Positions 1-5,232 of a stretch of 5,232 nt of DNA are shown one piece after another. The position numbers and the translations under genes were made by a program. The notes under the pieces are model-generated. The model was not told the origin of the DNA and did not search any database. It saw only the letters and a list, made by a program, of their open reading frames with translations. Numbering within the stretch: position 1 is the stretch's first letter; each line of letters opens with the position of its first letter. The stretch comes from a bacterium (GTDB lineage Bacteria; Patescibacteria; Dojkabacteria; JAKAPS01; JAJZLI01): assembly GCA_021805885.1 (NCBI GenBank), contig JAJZDR010000063.1, forward strand, positions 1-5,232. Direction: 5' to 3'.

Positions 1-744
1 TGTAGACCTTATCCTCCCTAAGTATTCACCAATTGAGGAATAAATGTAATCAGATATCTTTAATGTGCCACTCTCAATAATTGCAAGACTCATATTTCCT
101 ATATTTTTATCCTTAAATGATTCAAGAATAATAATAGAAGGGTCAGATTTACTTTCATCATTTATATCAAAGGATATATCATACTCTAGTAATATCAAAT
201 CTAGTAGGTCATCTACCCCTTGTTTAGTTTTAGATGATACAGATATATATGTAGTGTCTCCACCATAACCCTCAAGCAGAATACCTTCTCTTCCAAGTTC
301 TGCTTTAACTTTTTCAATATTAGAATTAGGAATATCAGCCTTTGTAAAAACAACTATAGTTTTTAACTTTTGAGACTTTATAATATCAATAACCTCTTTC
401 GTCTGTGGTTTTACCCCATCATCTAGAGCGACAATCAGCAAAACTATGTCTGTCATTAAAACTCCTCTTTCTCTCATACTAGTAAAGAGTTCATGCCCAG
501 GCGTATCTATAAAGGTTATATGTCTATCCTTATATAAAACATCAAAGGCTGATATGTGTTGAGTTATACCACCAGATTCATTTTCCACTACAAAGCTTCC
601 TCGTATCGCATCTAAAAGAGATGTTTTTCCATGATCAACATGACCCATAATTGTAACAACAGGAGGTCGGTTATTAACATCTGCCATTTTAGATTTTTTT
701 TGACTTGAACCTTTTTGCCCAATATCTTTTATATTTTTCTTCAT
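1..744 (-). CDS. infB: Translation initiation factor IF-2, N-terminal part (runs off left edge)
   Basis: IF-2 is the cytoplasmic GTPase that brings initiator fMet-tRNA to the 30S subunit and promotes 70S assembly. The window holds the first 248 codons, exactly in frame to the edge. Visible motifs are G1 GHVDHGKT (residues 34-41), the switch I segment GGITQHISA (58-66), G3 DTPGHE (80-85), the segment DDGVKPQT (108-115), G4 as TKAD (134-137) and the start of domain II from about residue 200. Domains II-IV lie outside. Only about 26 residues precede the G domain, so the long N-terminal region of most bacterial IF-2 is missing. G4 is TKAD where IF-2 normally has NKID. The ATG at 744 is chosen; an AAGGA lies 14 nt upstream, which is farther than ideal, and an in-frame GTG at 780 has no ribosome site. 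It follows nusA by 95 nt with no clear terminator, so co-transcription is likely. Confidence 0.95.
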   Translation of the reverse strand, partial: MKKNIKDIGQKGSSQKKSKMADVNNRPPVVTIMGHVDHGKTSLLDAIRGSFVVENESGGITQHISAFDVLYKDRHITFIDTPGHELFTSMRERGVLMTDIVLLIVALDDGVKPQTKEVIDIIKSQKLKTIVVFTKADIPNSNIEKVKAELGREGILLEGYGGDTTYISVSSKTKQGVDDLLDLILLEYDISFDINDESKSDPSIIILESFKDKNIGNMSLAIIESGTLKISDYIYSSIGEYLGRIRST

Positions 745-839
745 ATATTTTTTATTATTCCTTAAAATGAAGTATAACACTTAATAGTGCCTAAACAAAG
801 CCTTCAAAGAAGCAATGTCAAGGTTTAATGGGATGTTTA

Positions 840-2060
840 TTATTTAGATTTTTTAGATCTAGATTCTTTGGACCTAAGTCCTTTATCTTTAATACTAGAT
901 TTAGAAGTCTTTTTTGAAGTAGAAATTGTAGAACTTATGCTTTTGGTTTTACCTTTAGGTTTAGCCTTTGTTTCAACCTTATCCTTTGCTATAGTTTTTT
1001 TTATTGTTTTTCTTGCCGCCTTTTTAACTACCTTGGAGTCGGGTTTCTTCTTTTTCACTTCTTTTAAATCCTCAACTTGAGTTTCTGGAGCTTCATCCTT
1101 AAAAAGTTCATTGCTAGCAGGTTCATCTGCAACTATATCTATACTCCAACCAGTAAGTTTTGCTGCAAGTCTAACATTTTGACCCTCTTTACCTATGGCC
1201 AAAGATAATTGTTCTTGAGAAACAACAACTGTAGCAGATCTATTAGCTTCATCCATTGATATCGTAATAGGTTTTGCAGGAGATAAAGAATTCTTTATAA
1301 ACTTCTGTATATCAGGATCCCACTGTATAACATCAATCTTTTCATTCCCAAGTTCATTTGTCATTGCTATAATTCTCATTCCTCTCTGTCCAACACATGC
1401 TCCGATAGGATCAATACCAGTAGTGTCTGAAAAAACTGCAACTTTGGTTCTGTAACCAGCCTCCCTAGATATTGCTTTTATCTCAACAGTCCCACTTGCT
1501 ATTTCTGGTACTTCATTTTCAAATAAAGATCTTACCATTAAATCAGACGAACGTGACACTATAAGTTTTCTACCACCGGTTGGAGAATCTTGAATTTCTT
1601 TTAAATATACCTTTGCCCTATTTCCAGGCTTTAGTATTTCCCCAAATATTTGTTCCTGAGGTGGAAGTACTGCTGAAAGTTTACCCACTTCTACTATAAC
1701 ATTCTGACCATCAAATCTTTGTACGGTTGCCATTTCAATACTACCAATTCTATCTTCTATCTGATTCATCATGGAGTCCTTCTCTGCTTCGGAAACTTTT
1801 TGTAATATCACTTGTTTAGCTGTCTGTGAGGCTATTCTTCCAAAATCTTGAGGTGTACTATCTTTCCCATTCACAACTATAGAAAATTTTCCATTTTCAT
1901 TTATCTGAGCTTTTATTTCATCCTCTTCACTGTATTCATAATCTCTTTTATATGCTGCGACTATAGATTCCTCTACAGCAGAGAGAACTTCAGAGGAATC
2001 TATACCTCTTTCTGAAGCTATCTGATGAACAGCAAGTAAAAAATCTGATTGTGCAGCCAT
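840..2060 (-). CDS. nusA: Transcription termination/antitermination factor NusA with lysine-rich C-terminal tail
   Basis: NusA binds RNA polymerase and nascent RNA, and modulates pausing, termination and antitermination. The 406-residue product shows the expected order. There is an RNAP-binding N-terminal domain (about 1-100), an S1 domain (about 105-172, ending in KLIVSRSS), KH1 with GACVGQRGMRI (220-230) and KH2 with AIGKEGQNVRLAAKL (288-302). The E. coli-type C-terminal acidic repeats are absent. In their place residues 333-406 form a low-complexity tail, more than one third lysine with many Ser and Thr, probably disordered and nucleic-acid binding (inference). The ATG at 2060 starts a good family N-terminus (MAAQSDFLLAVHQIA). 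There is no Shine-Dalgarno sequence in front of it. A candidate extended -10 promoter lies about 35 nt upstream. infB follows in the same direction; no rimP precedes it, unlike the usual rimP-nusA-infB order. Confidence 0.96.
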   Translation of the reverse strand: MAAQSDFLLAVHQIASERGIDSSEVLSAVEESIVAAYKRDYEYSEEDEIKAQINENGKFSIVVNGKDSTPQDFGRIASQTAKQVILQKVSEAEKDSMMNQIEDRIGSIEMATVQRFDGQNVIVEVGKLSAVLPPQEQIFGEILKPGNRAKVYLKEIQDSPTGGRKLIVSRSSDLMVRSLFENEVPEIASGTVEIKAISREAGYRTKVAVFSDTTGIDPIGACVGQRGMRIIAMTNELGNEKIDVIQWDPDIQKFIKNSLSPAKPITISMDEANRSATVVVSQEQLSLAIGKEGQNVRLAAKLTGWSIDIVADEPASNELFKDEAPETQVEDLKEVKKKKPDSKVVKKAARKTIKKTIAKDKVETKAKPKGKTKSISSTISTSKKTSKSSIKDKGLRSKESRSKKSK

Positions 2061-2094
2061 ATTAAAATTTAATTAAAATAATTATCAACAATAA

Positions 2095-2103
2095 AGTATA
2101 CCA
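2095..2103 (-). promoter_or_regulatory. Candidate extended -10 promoter for nusA-infB
   Basis: On the minus strand the bases read TGG followed by TATACT, which fits TGn plus a -10 hexamer with five of six consensus bases. Transcription would start near 2088, giving a leader of about 28 nt without a Shine-Dalgarno site. No good -35 is seen (TTCTAA at 17-bp spacing is poor), as is common for extended -10 promoters. This is a motif-based prediction only. Confidence 0.45.
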
Positions 2104-2183
2104 TATTAGAAGCATAATTAGAACGTTCATTAATACCTACAGCTTTTTTAAAAAAATACTAGATATGTTCTTAATATTTTTTC

Positions 2184-2192
2184 TGGTATAAT
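2184..2192 (+). promoter_or_regulatory. Candidate extended -10 promoter for the VIT1-like operon
   Basis: TGG followed by a perfect TATAAT (2187-2192) forms an extended -10 element. The usual spacing puts the transcription start at about 2199-2203, at or within 4 nt of the ATG at 2203. The mRNA would then be leaderless or nearly so, consistent with the lack of any Shine-Dalgarno sequence. There is no convincing -35. Confidence 0.55.
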
Positions 2193-2202
2193 TTTAAAAT
2201 AC

Positions 2203-2844
2203 ATGAAAAATCATTTTCTCGACCAGGCAAAACAAATAATTTTCGGTATGCAAGATGGACTAGTTTCAACTATAGTTCTTTCAACAACCGTAGCAGGTAT
2301 AACACATAACAATTATTATATAATTATAGCTGCAATAGCAGAAGGTCTTGGAGGAGGTATCTCTATGGCAACAGGGGTATATCTAGGATCTAAATCCCAA
2401 AAAGAAATATTGGAAGCTAAAATTAAAGGAGATGAAGACATGAGAACTGACGCTATAAAGAAATTGCAAAATGATGGTATAGAAAAAAATGATGCAAGAG
2501 AAATTATTACCTTACTTTATAAATACCCTATATCCAAAGCTAAGCTTATTCCCAATATAGTATTAGGACAAGACATAGATTCTACATTAAACCCATATAT
2601 GGAATCATTGTTTATGGGAGGATCTTTTATCTTGGGTTCCATTGTACCTATAATAGCCTATTTCTTTATAAAAGGTACTAGTGCTATTATACTATCTGTA
2701 ATACTAACAGCCTTAACCCTATTTTTTGTTGGTGTAATGAAAGGTAATTTCGCAAAACTTTCAAAAATGAAAAGTGGACTAGAGATAATGATCATAGGTA
2801 TGTTAGCAGGATTACTTGGATATATACTTGGAATAGTATTATGA
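2203..2844 (+). CDS. VIT1/CCC1-family membrane protein (probable Fe2+/Mn2+ transporter)
   Basis: Members of this family move ferrous iron or manganese across membranes, usually out of the cytoplasm, by H+ antiport. The 213-residue product has five hydrophobic segments at roughly 12-33, 38-62, 137-156, 160-180 and 191-212, with a hydrophilic loop at 66-135, as expected for the VIT fold. TM1 carries FGMQDGLVST (14-23) with the family aspartate D18. TM2 carries GGGISMATGVYLGSKSQKE (50-68) with the family methionine M55. The hydrophilic loop, which binds metal in plant VIT1, is acidic but divergent. The usual Arg-Glu-Glu-Leu-Gly-type glutamates before TM3 are not seen, and the GEY of the TM2 end is GVY. 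The metal specificity is therefore uncertain. It is first in a plus-strand group, probably translated from a leaderless mRNA. Its TGA stop overlaps the ATG of the Lon-like ATPase gene by four bases. Confidence 0.85.
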   Translation: MKNHFLDQAKQIIFGMQDGLVSTIVLSTTVAGITHNNYYIIIAAIAEGLGGGISMATGVYLGSKSQKEILEAKIKGDEDMRTDAIKKLQNDGIEKNDAREIITLLYKYPISKAKLIPNIVLGQDIDSTLNPYMESLFMGGSFILGSIVPIIAYFFIKGTSAIILSVILTALTLFFVGVMKGNFAKLSKMKSGLEIMIIGMLAGLLGYILGIVL

Positions 2845-3869
2845 ATGAAGAATTATTAAAATTAAAAAATAAAGTTGATACAACAGAAATGCCACTTGAT
2901 TTAAAAGAGAAAATAGATGGCATGATTAAAAGACTGGAAAGAATGTCTCAACATGGTAACTATTCTTCAGAATATGAAATAGTTTCAAAATATATAAATG
3001 TAGTAACAGAATACCCATGGAATAAGTCCACAACTGACAATCTTGATATTAAAAATGCAAAAGATATTCTGGATAAGGAACACTATGGAATTAAAGATGT
3101 AAAAGAAAGAATTCTTGAATATATTGCTGCTATGAATATGAACAATACCCAGCAAGCCCCAATTTTATGCTTTGTTGGGTTACAAGGGATAGGCAAGACA
3201 ACAATGGGAAAATCCATTGCTGATGCACTCGGAAGAAAATTTATACGAATATCACTTGGAGGAATGGGCTCATCTTTGGAGATAAGAGGACAATCAAAAG
3301 CTACACCAGATGCAGAAGAAGGATATATAATAAAAGCATTAATAAGACTACAAACTAATAACCCAGTTATCCTCCTAGATGAAGTTGATAAAATATCAGA
3401 TGAGAAAAGTGTTCGTTCGTCTGTGATGGCAACATTACTGGAACTTTTAGATCCAGAACAAAATTCTGCATTTTTTGATCATTATATGGATTACCCAGTT
3501 AACCTTTCAAAGGTTATGTTTATTTTAACTGCAAATAACCTTGGTAGTATTTCTTCTGCCTTACTTGATAGACTGGAAATAATAAGGTTTTCATCTTACA
3601 CTGACGAAGAAAAATTGATTATTTCAAAAGAATATATTATGCCTAAAGTATATGCAACAATAGGGATAACAAAAGATCAACTTCAAATAGAAGATGACGT
3701 ATGGGCTAATATAATAAGACCACTAGGCTATGAAGCTGGAATACGAGAACTTGAAAGAACTCTTATGGGTATCGCAAGAAAAGCTGCAAAGCAAATACTC
3801 CTAGATAACAAGACGAAAGTTGTAGTTACAAATGATAATGTAAAAACTTATCTACCTTTGGGATACTAG
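2841..3869 (+). CDS. Lon-like AAA+ ATPase lacking the protease domain
   Basis: The 342-residue product aligns by eye with the middle of Lon (endopeptidase La). It covers the helical segment before the ATPase with EYPWNKSTTDNLD (57-69) and HYGIKDVKERILEY (81-94), then the complete AAA+ module. Walker A is GLQGIGKT (113-120), Walker B VILLDEVD (176-183), sensor 1 N232 in LTANN, the arginine finger R244 in LLDRLE, and sensor 2 R302 in EAGIRELER. ATP hydrolysis should be intact. It stops at TYLPLGY, just where Lon's linker to the Ser-Lys protease domain begins, and lacks the N-terminal LAN lobe. Pore loop 1 is changed: ATPDAEEG (154-161) stands where Lon has TY(I/V)GxxPG. The RGDPA of the second loop is also lost. 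It is therefore probably a non-proteolytic remodelling or scaffold ATPase (inference), not a protein-degrading Lon. The ATG is fixed by the ATGA overlap with the VIT1-like gene; a weak GGA lies 8 nt upstream. Confidence 0.9.
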   Translation: MNEELLKLKNKVDTTEMPLDLKEKIDGMIKRLERMSQHGNYSSEYEIVSKYINVVTEYPWNKSTTDNLDIKNAKDILDKEHYGIKDVKERILEYIAAMNMNNTQQAPILCFVGLQGIGKTTMGKSIADALGRKFIRISLGGMGSSLEIRGQSKATPDAEEGYIIKALIRLQTNNPVILLDEVDKISDEKSVRSSVMATLLELLDPEQNSAFFDHYMDYPVNLSKVMFILTANNLGSISSALLDRLEIIRFSSYTDEEKLIISKEYIMPKVYATIGITKDQLQIEDDVWANIIRPLGYEAGIRELERTLMGIARKAAKQILLDNKTKVVVTNDNVKTYLPLGY

Positions 3870-3896
3870 TTAAAATACTTGTATCCAAACTCAAAT

Positions 3897-4433
3897 ATGG
3901 ACCAAATTAGAGATGAGATAATGAATTGTACAAAGTGTGGTCTTTGTAAGGAGAGACTTCATGCAGTTCCAGGAGAAGGATCAGTGAAGGCTCAAATAAT
4001 GTTTATTGGGGAAGCTCCAGGTAAAAATGAAGATCAAAAAGGCATCCCTTTTTGTGGAGCATCTGGAAAATTACTTGACTTAATGCTTGAAAGTATTGGT
4101 CTTGTAAGAGAAGATGTTTTCATAACAAATATAGTAAAATGTAGACCACCTTTAAATAGAGATCCAGAAAAAATTGAGATAGATATGTGTTCAAAATATT
4201 TAAAAAGACAGATACTACTGATAGATCCAAAGGTTATATGCACTTTAGGTAGGTTCTCAATGAATCTCTTTTTTCCAGACTTTAGTATATCCAAAGTGCA
4301 TGGTCAAATTTTTAAACTTTCAAAGTTCAATGTTATCCCTCTGTATCACCCAGCAGTAGGGCTATATAGAGATAGCATGAAAGAAACTCTTTTCTCTGAT
4401 TTTAAGATATTAAAACAATTTGTTGAAAATTAA
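3897..4433 (+). CDS. Family-4 uracil-DNA glycosylase with [4Fe-4S] cluster
   Basis: The enzyme removes uracil from DNA by cleaving the N-glycosidic bond, starting base-excision repair. The 178-residue product, the usual family size, has the four cluster cysteines C11, C14, C82 and C98 in the CxxC...C-x15-C pattern. It also has motif GEAPGKNED (38-46), the uracil-stacking F52 in PFCG, N78 in TNIVKCRPP, and the catalytic HPA (151-153). GEAPG and the lack of a KRRIH loop argue against UdgX. The GRAG usual after PFVG is GASG here, a mild oddity. The ATG at 3897 is chosen because it leaves 10 residues before the first cysteine. A TTG at 3879 would add six residues (YPNSN after the start) and is possible. 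Neither start has a Shine-Dalgarno site. It follows the Lon-like gene by 27 nt (9 nt from TTG), so it is probably in the same operon. Confidence 0.93.
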   Translation: MDQIRDEIMNCTKCGLCKERLHAVPGEGSVKAQIMFIGEAPGKNEDQKGIPFCGASGKLLDLMLESIGLVREDVFITNIVKCRPPLNRDPEKIEIDMCSKYLKRQILLIDPKVICTLGRFSMNLFFPDFSISKVHGQIFKLSKFNVIPLYHPAVGLYRDSMKETLFSDFKILKQFVEN

Positions 4434-4441
4434 ATCTATAA

Positions 4442-4594
4442 TTATCATTTGGGAAAACATATACATACAAAGTATTTACCTCAAGAGTTATTCAACCAAA
4501 TGATTTTTCTGTACTTGCAGCATCTCCAAATAAAAAATATCTAACATTGATGACGTGTATCCCTCCAGGTATTGGAACACAAAGGTATATATAA
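4442..4594 (+). pseudogene. C-terminal remnant of a sortase gene
   Basis: An open stretch of 50 codons between two TAA stops, with no start codon near its beginning, translates to the end of a sortase. It has GKTYTYKVFTSRVI at its start, then PNDFSVL, then LTLMTCIPPGIGTQRYI. Sortases are extracytoplasmic transpeptidases that anchor surface proteins. TLMTC carries the catalytic cysteine and the final QR the catalytic arginine. The upstream two thirds of the enzyme, with the catalytic histidine and the membrane anchor, is absent; the preceding sequence is the UDG gene end. In-frame ATG occurs only at codon 37, so no functional product is expected. It lies about 140 bp before a DUF2341 surface protein, a plausible former partner class. 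An alternative would be a chance reading frame, but the ordered match to the family's beta-strand, Cys and Arg motifs makes that unlikely. Confidence 0.75.
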
Positions 4595-4626
4595 AAAGCA
4601 ATCCTTGTCAAGTAAATAAACTTTAG

Positions 4627-4725
4627 TAGTTATTAATGTTTATCATTGCAAAAATAAAGCAAAAGTATTGCAATAATATGCTTTATAGTGCATATTATAT
4701 TGTAGGATAACATTATTAATAACTA
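4627..4725. repeat. 99-bp imperfect palindrome with 11-bp terminal inverted repeats
   Basis: The ends are perfect 11-bp inverted repeats, TAGTTATTAAT (4627-4637) and ATTAATAACTA (4715-4725). At the centre is a perfect 9-bp stem, ATAATATGC (4673-4681) with GCATATTAT (4690-4698), around an 8-nt loop. The intervening arms also match partly (GTTTATC against GTTATC), with about 19 extra bases in the left arm. It contains a further small palindrome TATTGCAATA (4666-4675) and ATAAAGC/GCTTTAT (4654-4660, 4680-4686). It lies between the sortase remnant and the DUF2341 gene. It could be a miniature inverted-repeat element or a regulatory structure; there is no clear target-site duplication and no U-tract. 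Confidence 0.55.
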
Positions 4726-4733
4726 TATTTTAT

Positions 4734-5232
4734 ATGAGTAATAAAATATATTTCTCTCATTTTGAGTTTGCAAATATTTTTAAAAATCTGAAGACGAATA
4801 TTATTATTTTAAGTGTCGGCATAATTTTTGGTGTATATCTGACATTGTCTGGATTGGTTCCAAAGATTTTAGCAACGTCCCAAGGAGCTATAACATATAA
4901 CTCGTCATCTCAATTCCAAACCGGTACAATGTCTCAAACCCAAATTGTAGGGTCAGGCACTCCTACAGATGTCCAAATTGTAGGAAGTTATGGACCTGAT
5001 AGTACGAAGTATGTACTTCCAATAACAATAAACAACACGTCCAATACCTCTACACTCACAAACTATCAAGTACAGGTAACTGTTAATACTGCAAGTTTAA
5101 TTTCAGCAGGTCAGATGCAGTCAGATTGCGCAGATATAAGGTTTGAAGATTCATCAGGTACACTACTTTCATATTGGATAGAAGGAGGTTGTAATACTAC
5201 AACAACTCAAATTTGGGTAAAAGTCCCAAGTA
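4734..5232 (+). CDS. Secreted DUF2341-domain surface protein, N-terminal part (runs off right edge)
   Basis: The frame from ATG 4734 stays open to the window edge, giving 166 residues. The N-terminus has a basic stretch (KNLKTN, 17-22) and a hydrophobic segment at 23-46, then a possible signal-peptidase site after A47 (ILA-TS). It is therefore exported or membrane-anchored. Residues about 92-166 match the DUF2341 domain: YVLPITINNT, LTNYQVQVTVNTASLIS, DCADIRFED, SYWIEGGC and IWVKVPS. This beta-sandwich domain of unproven function is typical of large repetitive surface proteins and probably has a binding or adhesive role (inference). A small repeat, QIVGS at 70-74 and 81-85, lies in the Ser/Thr-rich linker. 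No Shine-Dalgarno sequence precedes the ATG, which sits 8 nt after the palindrome. Whether it carries a sortase signal cannot be seen because the C-terminus is outside. Confidence 0.88.
   Translation, partial: MSNKIYFSHFEFANIFKNLKTNIIILSVGIIFGVYLTLSGLVPKILATSQGAITYNSSSQFQTGTMSQTQIVGSGTPTDVQIVGSYGPDSTKYVLPITINNTSNTSTLTNYQVQVTVNTASLISAGQMQSDCADIRFEDSSGTLLSYWIEGGCNTTTTQIWVKVPS

Noticed and set aside
65..268. Plus-strand open frame of 67 codons
   Set aside because: It lies antisense inside infB, whose GTPase motifs fix the coding strand, and its translation resembles no family.
778..780. In-frame GTG as the infB start
   Set aside because: It would add 12 residues with no family support and no ribosome site; the ATG at 744 is the better choice.
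868..1080. Plus-strand hydrophobic open frame of 70 codons
   Set aside because: It is the antisense of the Lys-rich NusA tail; reversed AAA/AAG codons give TTT/CTT and an artificial Phe/Leu-rich peptide.
2144..2156. T6A7 tract as a terminator
   Set aside because: It is only a weak A/T self-complementary tract without a GC stem, and it lies between divergent genes where no terminator is needed.
2842..2844. Possible UGA recoding as glycine, as in Gracilibacteria
   Set aside because: Reading through the VIT1 stop adds only a few codons before TAA, the protein ends naturally after its last membrane segment, and no other gene has an in-frame TGA.
4034..4294. Minus-strand open frame of 86 codons
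   Set aside because: It is a shadow of the uracil-DNA glycosylase gene, with no recognisable motifs.
4673..4698. Hairpin as a rho-independent terminator of the VIT1-ATPase-UDG operon
   Set aside because: The stem has only two G/C pairs and is followed by ATTGTAGG, not a U-tract.

Overview
This 5.2 kb AT-rich window looks like bacterial chromosome, probably from a small-genome Patescibacteria/CPR-type organism. That placement is inference. It rests on the strong A+T bias, very short spacing, compact versions of NusA and IF-2, general lack of strong Shine-Dalgarno sites, and a DUF2341 surface protein next to sortase sequence. TGA is used as an ordinary stop (it ends the VIT1-like gene), and the long reading frames contain no internal TGA, so this is not one of the lineages that read UGA as glycine.

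Left part, minus strand (1-2103): the conserved pair nusA then infB. infB runs off the left edge; only its G domain and the start of domain II are present. No rimP precedes nusA. The 142-bp gap 2061-2202 separates the pair from a divergent plus-strand group. Each direction has a candidate extended -10 promoter of the form TGGTATA(A/C)T.

Middle, plus strand (2184-4433): a compact, probably co-transcribed trio. It contains a VIT1/CCC1-type membrane protein, a Lon-like AAA+ ATPase coupled to it by an ATGA overlap, and a family-4 [4Fe-4S] uracil-DNA glycosylase a few bases further on. The ATPase is the most unusual gene. It keeps all nucleotide-handling motifs of Lon but has no protease domain, no N-terminal substrate-recognition lobe, and altered pore loops.

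Right part (4434-5232): a roughly 300-bp stretch without an intact gene. It holds the C-terminal end of a broken sortase (catalytic Cys and Arg kept, His-bearing part gone) and a 99-bp imperfect palindrome. After it begins a secreted DUF2341 surface protein that runs off the right edge.

The nusA-infB pair serves transcription and translation. The trio has no established joint function; the VIT1-ATPase coupling is the best candidate for something undescribed. The right end suggests a cell-surface locus in flux.
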